Assembly: GCA_005518205.2 (NCBI GenBank)
Contig: RFFC02000014.1
Coordinates: 66,572 to 130,571 of the forward strand
Reading direction: 5' to 3'
Source: Hormoscilla sp. GUM202
Lineage (GTDB): Bacteria; Cyanobacteriota; Cyanobacteriia; Cyanobacteriales; Desertifilaceae
Length of the DNA: 64,000 nucleotides
Made by a program: the position numbers and the translations under genes. Numbering within the stretch: position 1 is the stretch's first letter; every line of letters starts with the position of its first letter. This document shows, one piece after another, positions 37,915 to 47,391 of this stretch. Below the pieces are notes generated by a model. The model did not search any database. It had not been told where the DNA came from and worked only from the letters and a program-made list of their open reading frames with translations.

Positions 37915-38760
37915 GCTGGGGTCGAACTGGGAGTCGCCTCCCAATCCTCCCTTTCGAAACCGGACTTGCGACTTTCATCGCAGGAGGCTACTGGGTAATA
38001 GGTCCGTGTCATGGATAGCTTATATCAGGGTTATCCCTGTTTAGCCTCTTAACCTGTTCTTTCGTCCCTAATCTGGTTGGTGAGTGGCGCTGCCGGCAAA
38101 CCAAAAGTGTCACCAATTTACAAGACCGTTTTACCAGAAATCCATAACCTAGTTCCTTTTGGGAAGCTGGTCGCCGTGGCGTAATCAAGACTACTAGTTC
38201 CGGTTATTTCCTATTATCACCGTACTACGTTAGCATATCCCGGACATTACTCCAAGCTTTAGCTTCTTAGTACATCCTTCCCTCAATAGCTTGCGCTTAT
38301 CATCTAACTTGTCTACCCTCAAGACATTCCAGGCGGACAGCATATTGAAGGTTACTTTGTTCCATGGTATCATTATGATGCTTTTAGGCCCCTACTCTTC
38401 CCCGGGAGTTCTTTGAGTACGATATTAGCCATTGAACAAGACTAATACTAACTACCATTTCCCTTTTGGGCCAGCGTAAATAGCCTTATTCCGCTGGTTC
38501 GTGGTCACGAGGTTTACATAGGTTCGCTTATTCTAACCATGAGCATCTTCCCAAGCGGCGTTGCCGGCTTTAGGCTGCCAGCTTGCCTACATTTAAGTCC
38601 TTGCTTCACACCACTGTGATGTCACTCAGCAGCATTAAGGACCGGAGTCTCTCCCGTACCTGGAGGGGGGGATTTGGACCCCCATGAGTACCACAGTTGT
38701 TGGCTAATGAAACCAACCAGGATTTCACTGATTTACAGCTTATACCTGAACAAATCGCAC
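37915..38760 (-). mobile_element. ORF-less group II intron remnant with both ends
   Basis: 5' end GTGCGATTTG at 38760 on the minus strand, then a region like the full intron (GGTTTCATTAGCC; CCTCCAGGTACGGGAG), the ATTTAAATGTAGGC-type block, a domain V hairpin (CCTCCTGCGATGAAAGTCGC) and a domain VI stem ending near 37915. At about 846 bp it keeps the ribozyme parts but no protein gene. It lies between a TnpB-related remnant and rpoZ. Confidence 0.7.
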
Positions 38761-38785
38761 ACCCAAGTCCACGGTGTAACTTCGC

Positions 38786-39664
38786 TTAACTAGAAGTGCG
38801 CTTGCGCTTGGTCTGGCTTCTCCCGCAAGCAGGAGCCACCATTTCCTTGACCTCTAGTCCCCAGTTAGAGACACTATAGAAAGAATGTCGATTCTCGATC
38901 TTAGTGCAAGACTTTAGCAATTTATTCAGTTGATACCAGAGGCTCCATACGTGCTTTGGTGACTTCACGTCAAGATAGGCGGTTATGGAGCTTGGGATTA
39001 ATTCCTTCAATTTCATACCTCGTCTAGCTATAGCAAGACCTGCTGCCTCATCGCTAGCTAATCCGTATAAACGAGCATATTTGACTAAACCAATCAGACT
39101 GGTGTACGCCTCCCTCGATTACTGAGAATACTTTCTAGTAGCTGGTAAAAACGAGCATAAGCCCAGCCCGACAACATTCGAGCATATTTGCTGCTATATT
39201 CTCTCAACTGTTCCTTTTTTCTGGAAAAGTCGAGATTCTCACAAACAATCGGGCATTTGAAGATATTTGGCTTAGCTACCAACTGCAAGCAAGCATCTAC
39301 CTTCTGAGCATCCTGCTGACCGTGAGGCAATCCCATTTGCAGCGGGATCTGACCTTTAGCTTTCAAATTCCCATCCTTATCGACATATGCCCATCCGATG
39401 GAGCCAGGGTTCATGTCAATACCGATGCAGCCCTCAGATGAATGCCTCGATACTCGCGAGGGCTGCGTTGGCGTAAATAGCAGCGTTCCACTTGCCATTT
39501 TTCAGGTAAAAATGCCAACTTTTTGCTCCTATTGAGGGCAGTCTGTTTATCTTACGATCGTATCCGCCCAGTTTAGTTGTCACGTACTCGCCGAACCTGT
39601 CTTCTAAGCAGGCGGGAACTCTAAATTTAAGGGTTACGCCGTCCCATTGACAAACCTGATTCCC
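38786..39664 (-). pseudogene. TnpB-related (IS200/IS605 accessory) protein remnant
   Basis: Pieces in three frames: WDGVTLKFRVPACLEDRFGE (39.6 kb), then CIGIDMNPGSIGWAYVDKDG with CPIVCENLDFSRKKEQLREY (RuvC-like region), then after a frameshift near 39110 SLIGLVKYARLYGLASDEAA and ITAYLDVKSPKHVWSLWYQL. These match TnpB-related proteins, relatives of the RNA-guided nucleases. At least two frameshifts disable it, and no guide RNA or TnpA was recognised. Confidence 0.7.
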
Positions 39665-39794
39665 CCATTCCAAAGCCCTCAGTTGTGCTAGCTGATGGGC
39701 TGTTTCCACGCCCTCCACGCTCCGGGCCCCCTCCGCTACCAGACATCCATGCCCAGATTATCAGCCAGAGTGACGATCGCCTGAACAATTTATA

Positions 39795-40973
39795 AGTAGT
39801 CAGACAAAATTAATTACATATTTTTCTCCAAAATTTTTTATGATTGTTTCAACGGAATCAACTAAGTTTTTCCAGCAAGAATAAGCATCGATTTCAATCC
39901 ATTCGTATTTAATAAACCGCCACAAGATTTCAATCAAATTCAAATGAGGTGAATAAGTGGGGAGATGGAATATAGTAATATTGCGTTCTTTCCATTCTTC
40001 AATCTTATCTTGAATAGCATCACTAGTATGGACAGATGCTTGGTCTACTACAATTACTGTTTGCTTTTCCATTCTCGTGGGAAAAAATGCATCGATACAA
40101 GCTATGACTACATCTGAATTAATATTTTGAGTAGATACATACGCTTCTAAATGATTGTGGCGATTCATTATTCCTAATACATTTAATCTGCGGCTACTCC
40201 GACTAGGTACTTCTATATATTCCCCAATATTTTGCCATCCATAAGGGACACAAGGGATTAAATAAAACCCACTTTCATCTAAATAATACAAATTAATTTC
40301 CCCCAAATTGTCTAACAGTTTCAGTTGTTCAAGTTGTGCTTTTTTTTCCTCATACTCTTGAGCTGGGGGGCTGACAGCTACCCCTTTACGCATCCGATGC
40401 CAACTCATATTCATTGTTTTCAATATTCTCTGAACAGTTTTAACACTTGTTTCAATTCCCCATTCTTCTTTGATTTTAGCCACCACTTTTTTTAATTGCC
40501 TCGGTTCTTCTTCAGTCCAGGCTTTAATTTTTTCTTTTTGTTCGAGACTAAAGGTTTGCTTACGACCTCTTCCAGACTTATTATATAGTCCGACCATTCC
40601 CTCGGAATCCCAATTTTTAATCCAATTGTAGATAGTTCTATAACTAACATCAAAGATTTCCATAAGTTCTTTAACTTTTTTATGTTCTCGATCTCGCAAA
40701 AGTAAACAATGTGCTCTTTGACGAACTTGATGATGGCGACTTTGATGATAAATTCGTAAGAGCAATTTTGCAGAAAGCTCATTTATTTCGCGCATTAAAA
40801 TCCTTCTTAATTTCTCCTAATTTATCGTCATATTATGTCAAATATATCTGGCCGGGGATGAGCATGAAAACCGACTCCCCGTTAGTTTGACAAAAATCTG
40901 CTACATGTACGAGTAGCTATATCTAGTATAACAAGTTTTCTCGATTTTGTGCAATTAATTTTGTCCAACTACT
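39795..40973 (-). mobile_element. IS630-family insertion sequence
   Basis: 1179 bp. Ends AGTAGTCAGACAAAATTAAT (39795) and, complementary, AGTAGTTGGACAAAATTAAT (40973), flanked by TA duplications at 39793-39794 and 40974-40975. It interrupts the EAL remnant. Its ends are matched by the MITE at 42333-42432. Confidence 0.93.
39800..40795 (-). CDS. IS630-family transposase
   Basis: 331 residues. N-terminal helix-turn-helix pair (REHKKVKELMEIFDVSYRTI; WNIE-type region ESVKTVQRI). The DDE catalytic parts are YLDESGFYLIPCVPYGWQN (first Asp), VIVVDQASVHTSDA (second Asp) and YSPHLNLIEILWRFIKYEW (last acidic residue). The reading frame is complete and the ends are intact, so it is probably active and could also move the related MITE. 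Confidence 0.93.
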   Translation of the reverse strand: MREINELSAKLLLRIYHQSRHHQVRQRAHCLLLRDREHKKVKELMEIFDVSYRTIYNWIKNWDSEGMVGLYNKSGRGRKQTFSLEQKEKIKAWTEEEPRQLKKVVAKIKEEWGIETSVKTVQRILKTMNMSWHRMRKGVAVSPPAQEYEEKKAQLEQLKLLDNLGEINLYYLDESGFYLIPCVPYGWQNIGEYIEVPSRSSRRLNVLGIMNRHNHLEAYVSTQNINSDVVIACIDAFFPTRMEKQTVIVVDQASVHTSDAIQDKIEEWKERNITIFHLPTYSPHLNLIEILWRFIKYEWIEIDAYSCWKNLVDSVETIIKNFGEKYVINFV

Positions 40974-41728
40974 TATATTTTCACCATTAGCACCAATGCG
41001 ATTGACATTCATAGCGGTCAATCTTCAAAGTATTAATGGCATCGCTCATAATAGCGATCGGGCAGGCTTGGAATACTGGGTACCACAGCTATCAGTGCCC
41101 GCCACAGGACTTATAGCCTTGAGTGCGATTCGTTTAGCGTAAACTGAATTGACACAAGTCAATAATGGTGACCGCTAGCAGGGTTTCATTAGCCTTGACA
41201 ACTTACAGATGATGGTGGTGAAAGCCCACCCCTCCAGGTGCAGGAGTGACAGCACCCTCCCCACGGTAGAGATGGCATCAATCCGTGAAGCGGGAAGGAA
41301 AGGCGCTCTAATCGGTAGCCTAAACCGGTTATCGCCAAGCAAGTAGTCATGATGAGCGAAAGCGAAGGTTTACAGATGTCGTTATTAAGAACCAGCGTAA
41401 TAAGGCTGAGACGCTGGCCCAAAAGGGAAAGGATATAGGTCATTGGCGGACTCAAGGCCGACCAATAAGCACTGACCATAAACCCGGCATATAGAACCTA
41501 TCTAAAACTACAACCAATCATCTGTAGGAACGAAGTAAACCAGGTATGTACTCTCAATCACCGGTCGATAGATTGAGTAGCCACCACAGGCGCAAACTCT
41601 GCTCTCCGGAAGGCAGGTCATACTTGGGAAAGATTGAGTGGAGAAGCACAAACGCCCATCTGTAATGGATGGGATAAGCTAACGCCCTCACGGTTTCGTC
41701 AATTGTGAAGTTGTGAGTAGTAGTTAAT

Positions 41729-42427
41729 ATGTCACGGAACACCATCAATAGAAGAGTGTATGACTGGAAGACTATCCCCTGGCAGAAGCTAGAGCGAGTA
41801 GTTTTTAAGCTGCAAAAACGAATTTACAGAGCGGCACAGGAAGGCAATAGACAAAAAGTTCGCAAGCTCCAAGGGTTACTGAATAGGTCATGGTCCGCAA
41901 AGATGATAGCGGTACGGCAGGTAAGTCAACAGAACCAGGGAAAGAAAACGGCAGGTGTGGATGGAGTGAAAGCTCTAACCCCAAAGCAACGTCAGGAACT
42001 GGTAAGCCAACTCAGAGTCACCAAAAAGGTTAAGGCAAAACCCACACGAAGAGTATGGATACCAAAACCAGGAGGGGACGAAAAGAGGCCATTAGGGATA
42101 CCGACAATGCACGACCGCGCATTACAAGGGTTGGTCAAACAGGCGCTAGAACCCGAATGGGAGGCGTACATGGAAGCCAACTCATACGGATTCAGATCGG
42201 GGAGAGGATGCCACGATGCAATAGAAGCGATATTCAACAGCATCAAGACGAAACCCAAATGGGTATTAGATGCGGATATTGCGAAATGCTTCGACAGAAT
42301 CAGTCACTCAGCACTCCTTGATAAACTGAATAAGTACATGGACAAAATTAATTTCACACACTCTCTCGCGCTAGTCTCCATATCCGGAGCATGTCGCCCA
42401 TGGCTATGTGCAATTATTTTTGTCTAA
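41729..42427 (+). pseudogene. Group II intron reverse transcriptase, N-terminal half
   Basis: Reads through the RT N-terminal region and blocks 1-3: NQGKKTAGVDGVKALTPKQR, RRVWIPKPGGDEKRPLGIPT, ANSYGFRSGRGCHDAIEAIF and WVLDADIAKCFDRISHSALL. It then enters the MITE and stops at 42425-42427. Without the MITE it continues in frame to 43621 as a 596-residue protein. Confidence 0.9.
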
Positions 42428-42432
42428 CTACT
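42333..42432. mobile_element. 100-bp MITE with IS630-type ends
   Basis: Ends AGTACATGGACAAAATTAAT and, complementary, AGTAGTTAGACAAAAATAAT, flanked by TA at 42331-42332 and 42433-42434. The ends match the IS630 at 39795-40973. The internal 50 bp does not obviously come from that IS. Confidence 0.92.
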
Positions 42433-42481
42433 TACAACATCACCAATCCGCAGACAAATACGGGCATGGTTAAAAGCCGGG

Positions 42482-43621
42482 GTGATAGACCAGGGAACAT
42501 GGCAAACCACGGAAACCGGGACTCCACAGGGGGGAGTAATATCCCCATTACTGGCCAATATAGCCCTTCACGGACTAGAAAAGGAAGTAATGAGCCTCGC
42601 GCAAACGAAAAAGGAAAAGGCAAAACTGACAATAGTCAGATACGCCGATGACTTTGTGGTTATGCATGATGACCGGTCAATGATTGAACAAGCAAGAGGA
42701 GTAGTTGAGGACTGGCTAAAAGGAATAGGTCTAGAGTTAAAAGCCGAAAAAACAAGGATATCTCACACGCAGGAGGGAGAGAGCCCAGGATTCGATTTCC
42801 TAGGGTTCAATATCCGACAGTACAAAATGGGGAAACATAGAAGCGGCAAAAACTCTAACGGGACCACCCTAGGATTCAAGACCCTAATCAAACCAAGTAA
42901 CAAATCCATTAGGAAACATAAAGAACAGCTATCACAGATAGTTAAAAGCCATAAATGTACACCACAAACAGCGTTGATAGCAAAACTGAACCCGGTAATA
43001 CGGGGATGGAGTAACTATTTCAGGACAGTGGTAAGTAAGGAAACTTACAACGACATGGACAATCACCTATGGAAATTACTCTGGCAATGGGCAACACGAC
43101 GGCATCACAACAAATCAGGGCAATGGATAGCTAAGAAATACTGGACCACTGAAGGTAAGAACCATTGGGTATTTGCCGGCAAGTCCAGAGAAATTGGCGA
43201 AATAACAATGGCCAAACACTCCGAAACTGAGATAGTCAGACACGTAAAGGTGAAAGGTACAGCTAGCCCTTTCGACGGTAACCTAGTCTATTGGAGCCAA
43301 AGATTACGGAAGAGCCCAGATGTAAGCACAAGAATAATAAAGCTGCTCAAGAGGCAGGATGGCAAGTGCAGGCTATGCGGACTAACGTTCAAGGATGGTG
43401 ACAAATGGGAAGTGGACCATATCCTGCCAACCTCAAGGGGAGGTAAGGACTGGTATGCAAACCTACAGTTGCTACACGATTATTGCCACGACTATAAGTC
43501 TGCCAGAGATGGTAGCAAAGGCCGTATCCATGACAAGGATGACGAAACTGAGGAGCCGGATGAGGTGAAAGTCTCACGTCCGGTTCTGAAGACGAGTCGG
43601 TCCGGTGACGGACTGGCTTAG
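42482..43621 (+). pseudogene. Group II intron reverse transcriptase, C-terminal half with maturase and HNH
   Basis: Contains the RT catalytic block IVRYADDFVVMHDD, TPQGGVISPLLANIALHGLE, the maturase X domain (LNPVIRGWSNYFRTVVSKET) and an HNH endonuclease (CRLCGLTFKDGDKWEVDHIL, then LQLLHDYCHDYKS). Its frame is the same as that of the upstream half. The true coding start lost to the MITE is near 42435; GTG 42482 is only an internal codon. The end overlaps ribozyme domains V-VI, as is common. Confidence 0.9.
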
Positions 43622-43697
43622 TGTAATCAGCAGTGCTGCTGCCGACGATAATAGTAGCGATCGCGCTTGGCTGGCGAGGGACAAGAGAGCAAGGATA

Positions 43698-44882
43698 ATG
43701 AGAACGATTGCCGAAATTAACGACAAAATAAACCGCAAACAGGCAGTAGTGTGGACGGTAGAGGAAGTAAAGGCGCGAGTAGCAGAAGTTGGCGTCACCC
43801 AGGCAGCCAAGGAAGTGGATGCGATCGCCACAGGCACATTTGAGCCAATGGAGTCTTCAGGAGCGATAATCAACCTAGGACAGACCGATCCACCGATCAA
43901 AATTCGCCAGTGCTGGTTAGATGGCATCCCGGCCTATTCCGGTTTTGGGCCAGTAGATTTATATATAGGAGCAACCGAACCAGTGGATACCCAACAAGGG
44001 GAAGATGCCAGAGAACATGGCGGTGCTTATGCGATCTCAGACCTGATTGCGGGAAAATCAGTGCAGCTGCGAGCGATCGGACAGGCAACAGATTGCTACC
44101 CGAGAGCCTCCTTTGAAACCACAATTAGCAGCAAGACCATTAACCAATTTTATTTATACAATCCTCGCAATCTGTACCAGAATTTTATTGTGGGAGTTAA
44201 TGGAGGCGATCGCACCCTGTTTACCTACCTCGGTCCCTTACATCCGCAACTGGGAAACGCCGTCTACTCCAACACGGGAGCCATTTCTCCCCTACTGAAC
44301 GACCCCAAACTGCAACTGATTGGCATTGGCAGCCGGATATTATTAGGAGGTGCGATCGGTTATGTTTCCTGGGAAGGAACTCAGCACTTCCCTTTACAAA
44401 AACGCCTCCCCAATGATACACCAATAGGTCCAGCTGCCACCCTGGCTCTGATTGGCGATGCCAAGCAAATGAACCCAAAGTGGGTCAGGGCCTGCTACTT
44501 CAAAAATTACGGTCCCTCCTTAATGCTGGGGGTCGGCGTCCCCCTACCAGTATTGCACGACTTCGTTGTACAACATTGTGCCGTCGAAGACAAGGATCTA
44601 GTCGCCCCCGTAGTAGATTTTTCCATTCCCCGCCGGGTCCGTCCCACCTTCGGACTGGTCAGCTACGCCCAGCTGAAAAGCGGGAAGATTGCCATTGATG
44701 GCAAAGCAGTTAGAGTTGCCCCCCTTGCCAGTATCTTTCTCTCCCGTCAAGTTGCCCTAGAATTAAAAGAATGGATTACAGCTGGCAAATTTACCCTTAC
44801 CGAACCCGTAGCCCCAATTCCAATGGACCGGTCTTTTTTACCTCAAGACAAGTTTGGTTCTCAGGAGATGGAAATTGAATAG
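43698..44882 (+). CDS. Homocysteine biosynthesis family protein (HcyBio/DUF39)
   Basis: 394 residues, from MRTIAEINDKINRKQAVVWT. The family is linked in some prokaryotes to sulfide incorporation into aspartate semialdehyde to make homocysteine; its role in cyanobacteria is inferred. Blocks include PIKIRQCWLDGIPAYSGFGP, IGIGSRILLGGAIGYVSWEG and LGVGVPLPVLHDFVVQHCAV. I chose the ATG at 43698 (AGGAT upstream) over the longer frame from 43605, because those extra codons come from the intron end and leader. An intact intron in the leader may impair expression unless it splices. Confidence 0.88.
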   Translation: MRTIAEINDKINRKQAVVWTVEEVKARVAEVGVTQAAKEVDAIATGTFEPMESSGAIINLGQTDPPIKIRQCWLDGIPAYSGFGPVDLYIGATEPVDTQQGEDAREHGGAYAISDLIAGKSVQLRAIGQATDCYPRASFETTISSKTINQFYLYNPRNLYQNFIVGVNGGDRTLFTYLGPLHPQLGNAVYSNTGAISPLLNDPKLQLIGIGSRILLGGAIGYVSWEGTQHFPLQKRLPNDTPIGPAATLALIGDAKQMNPKWVRACYFKNYGPSLMLGVGVPLPVLHDFVVQHCAVEDKDLVAPVVDFSIPRRVRPTFGLVSYAQLKSGKIAIDGKAVRVAPLASIFLSRQVALELKEWITAGKFTLTEPVAPIPMDRSFLPQDKFGSQEMEIE

Positions 44883-44987
44883 ACCATATAAGAAGAGATT
44901 ATGTTATACTGACCTTGGGCATAAACTGGCCTTTTGGCGGACACTATAGCATTTCTCTTTCGCCCGTGCCATTTCAGGCATAATTAA

Positions 44988-45857
44988 CTATTCGGGAGTG
45001 TTTTGCTTGCGGGAGCGGGAGGGTTTAGAGATGGGTTTGCGAGGCACTGTTCCGGAAAAATCAGAAGATGATTGTAACTCGTCAGTACGGGTGGATGTGG
45101 AGAGCCTTTGGGCTTTTTGAAACCGCTGGGGGCCCTTCTTCTTGGAAAAATTATTTTTCTGCTTGAACTTGCTGGCCAGAGCAGCAATAGCAGTGCCCGA
45201 CTGAATTACCAGGTCGTTCCCCTGTCGCTGAACATCAAATTCCCAGAAGTGATTCAAAACCTTGCCCGTGAGCACGCCCTTGAGCTTCAGCTTGAACGAC
45301 TTGGGGCGCTCTTCTTTTTTGCGGGGGGCCTGATGAAGCTTGACAACTACCTCCTCTTTCTCTTGGGAACTATAGACCACCTCACCCCGAATCGAAAAAT
45401 AGCCATCTTCAAAATGGGCGGTATCAGCTATCTTGGTTTTATCGATGACCTGATTTTTTACAAGCGTTTCTGGATCCCAGACCCCGACAATTTGGGTATG
45501 CAAATCTTGTTCCTTCTCTCGGGTGCGGGGATAGACCACCCACAGGTGTTCTTCCTCTAGATTCATGTGCTTCCTCAACAGACTTATGATCCGACCGAGC
45601 AGCACTGCATCGATCGTCGTGCCATCGGAGGCTGTCAGGGTGCCTTGGGTGAATTGTGTCGGCATGGGGGTATATCGACCCCGGACTAAGCCGATGGCTC
45701 GGTACTGCTTCGGTTCGCTGGGAGGAGAAATCGGTTGTGGCCGAGGTCTTAGCGGTGGCTTTTCCTTCACGGGCGGGCTGACCTTGGCCTCTTGGCCACC
45801 GTCAGCTGGCTGAGATTCCCGAGATTTTTCTTCCTTGGATAAAGACTCAGAAGTCAT
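44988..45857 (-). CDS. Conserved hypothetical protein with basic tail (289 aa)
   Basis: The N-terminal 45 residues are Pro/Glu-rich and disordered. A core of about 170 residues (YRAIGLVRGRYTPMPTQFTQ to FWEFDVQRQGNDLVIQSG) looks conserved in cyanobacteria, and the tail is rich in Lys/Ser/Arg. No membrane segment or known motif. The tail contains SSDFSGTV, encoded by a short dispersed repeat also found at 46396 and 53366, so the C-terminus may have been altered. Function unknown. Confidence 0.7.
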   Translation of the reverse strand: MTSESLSKEEKSRESQPADGGQEAKVSPPVKEKPPLRPRPQPISPPSEPKQYRAIGLVRGRYTPMPTQFTQGTLTASDGTTIDAVLLGRIISLLRKHMNLEEEHLWVVYPRTREKEQDLHTQIVGVWDPETLVKNQVIDKTKIADTAHFEDGYFSIRGEVVYSSQEKEEVVVKLHQAPRKKEERPKSFKLKLKGVLTGKVLNHFWEFDVQRQGNDLVIQSGTAIAALASKFKQKNNFSKKKGPQRFQKAQRLSTSTRTDELQSSSDFSGTVPRKPISKPSRSRKQNTPE

Positions 45858-46167
45858 AGACTTGAATTCAAGCGGTCAGGATGATTACGTTAGTCTGCCT
45901 ATTGTACTGTTCTTGAGGGAGAACGCTCACTTACCTTCGCAGTCGGACCTCAGTTTGACTCTGGCGTGTAAAGTTTTGTAAACTTAGTTCAAACCCTTTG
46001 GCTGTGGGAATTTCGAGCATTATTATTCAAACTACCAACACAGCCCGATCGCGCACTGCGTAGCGGAGGGGGCGTTACCCGGGGAGCTGGCAGCCATAGA
46101 ACTAAGAACTACCGTTTGCTCAGGACCGGTAGCCTGTCTGTGCGCACGCTCCTATCGTTTCCAGAGA

Positions 46168-46211
46168 CACCCACCCATGTCGTTGCCTGCTGGCGAACGA
46201 CAGGGTGGGTG
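46168..46211. repeat. CACCCACCCATGTCGTT palindrome
   Basis: 16-17-bp arms with one mismatch, loop GCCTGCTGGCG; CGTTTCCAGAGA precedes it. Same family as 7076-7117. Confidence 0.8.
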
Positions 46212-46340
46212 AAGAGGAAACGACCCCCTCCGCTGCGCGAATCGCGCTCTGCTCAACAACGGCTCGACGAGTGGGATTATCTTCTGAATGCAAGTGATGC
46301 CAGAGTTATCCGGCAGATTTAGACAATTTTTCAACTACAG

Positions 46341-46390
46341 GAGTACCTGGGGAGTACCTGGGAAGTACCTGGGGAGTACCTGGGGAGTAC
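46341..46390. repeat. Five tandem 11-bp units in the TPR gene leader
   Basis: GAGTACCTGGG repeated at 46341, 46352, 46363 (as AAGTAC), 46374 and 46385. It lies 65-115 bp before the likely start codon. Confidence 0.85.
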
Positions 46391-46455
46391 ATGCCGATTT
46401 TTCCGGAACGGTGGGTACAGGAGTTAAAATGACATCAGAGTTCAAGGGGTATTGC

Positions 46456-47301
46456 GTGAGCAAAAAGCGCATTAACTGGATAGTCTATCTGATGTTGGTG
46501 GTGGCAATTACCGCCTTAGTGGGATCTTCCATGATTCCGGTGTTTGGTAATGCCTTGATGGCTAAACAGCTAGCTAATCGGCCAGCCCAGACGACCGCAG
46601 CAGGGACAGGAACCCTCACGGACTCCCGGCGAGGGGAGTTGGCATCTCAGGCCCGTGGTTATGAACTGGTCCTAGAACGGGAGCCGGAAAATCAGACGGC
46701 CCTACGAGGATTGCTAGAGGTGCGCCTGGAGTTACATGATATTCCCGGGACGATCGCGCCTTTGACAAAACTGGCCGAGTTGCATCCCGAGGAGGCGAAT
46801 TACGGGCTGCTGCTGGCTCAGGCTCAGGAGTACATAGGCGATCGCCAGGGGGCATCCAATGCCTATCAAAAGGTGTTGGATGCTCATCCCGGCCAGATGA
46901 ATGCTCTGCAAGGTCTGGTGAACCTGCGGCTGTCCGCTGGAGATTTTAAAGGGGCGATCGAGTTGCTTGAAGATAGCCTCAAGCAGGCTACCCAAGCGAA
47001 CCAGCTGCAACCGGGAACTGCGGACACTATCTCGATCGAACTGCTGCTGGGACGGGTTTATGCGTCCGAACAACGCTACCCAGAGGCGATCGCGGTCTAC
47101 GATCAGGCCATAGAAGAGGACCGCAATGATTTTCGACCTGTGCTAGCTAAAGCTATTGTCCTCAAAACTCAGGGTAAAACTGATGAAGCTCAACTTCTGT
47201 TTTCTCAGGCTGCTTCCTTAGCACCAGCTCGGTACCAGGAGCAAATCAATCAGCTAGCAGCGGAGTCCGATCCCTCAACTGCCGAAACTAGCGAACAGTG
47301 A
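46456..47301 (+). CDS. Membrane-anchored TPR protein
   Basis: From the GTG at 46456 the protein reads VSKKRINWIVYLMLVVAITA, a membrane anchor, then linker and five to six TPRs (YELVLEREPENQTALRGLLE; YQKVLDAHPGQMNALQGLVN; ELLLGRVYASEQRYPEAIAV). Anchored TPR proteins of this form are widespread in cyanobacteria and often relate to envelope or photosystem assembly. I chose GTG because AAGGGG precedes it and family members start MSKKR. An ATG at 46429 (GGAG) is almost as good. The open frame begins earlier, in repeats. Confidence 0.8.
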   Translation: MSKKRINWIVYLMLVVAITALVGSSMIPVFGNALMAKQLANRPAQTTAAGTGTLTDSRRGELASQARGYELVLEREPENQTALRGLLEVRLELHDIPGTIAPLTKLAELHPEEANYGLLLAQAQEYIGDRQGASNAYQKVLDAHPGQMNALQGLVNLRLSAGDFKGAIELLEDSLKQATQANQLQPGTADTISIELLLGRVYASEQRYPEAIAVYDQAIEEDRNDFRPVLAKAIVLKTQGKTDEAQLLFSQAASLAPARYQEQINQLAAESDPSTAETSEQ

Positions 47302-47391
47302 CCAGTGGCCAGTACCGTGACGCTGACCACTAACAACTGTCCTCTAACAACTGACCACTAACAACTGACCGCTAACAACTGACTATTCACT

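Larger units (their letters stand above)
39665..41045 (-). pseudogene. EAL-domain (cyclic-di-GMP phosphodiesterase) remnant
   Basis: Minus-strand pieces are in family order: INTLKIDR (41014-41040), NRIGANGENI (40976-41006), then across the IS630 IVQAIVTLADNLGMDV (about 39741-39790), and EGVETAHQLAQLRALE (about 39672-39718). In EAL proteins these form the C-terminal half of the barrel. A palindromic repeat (TAGCGGAGGGGGCCCGGAGC) interrupts it after GMDV. The upstream half and catalytic EAL motif are absent. Confidence 0.75.
41123..43627 (+). mobile_element. Full-length group II intron with interrupted maturase
   Basis: Starts GTGCGATTCG and ends after domain V (GAGCCGGATGAGGTGAAAGT) and a domain VI stem, near 43627. 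It lies in the leader just upstream of the HcyBio-type gene. The reverse transcriptase/maturase/HNH protein it encodes is split by a 100-bp MITE, so self-mobility should be lost unless the protein is supplied in trans. The 3' border is placed by analogy and may be off by a few bases. Confidence 0.85.
45858..46430. other. Repeat-rich intergenic region
   Basis: Contains a TAGCGGAGGGGG-type palindrome (about 46057-46085), the CACCCACCCATG palindrome at 46168-46211, and five copies of an 11-bp unit at 46341-46390. No gene recognised. Confidence 0.6.

Noticed and set aside
38786-39016. Independent 76-codon gene
   Set aside because: It is the C-terminal piece of the frameshifted TnpB-related protein.
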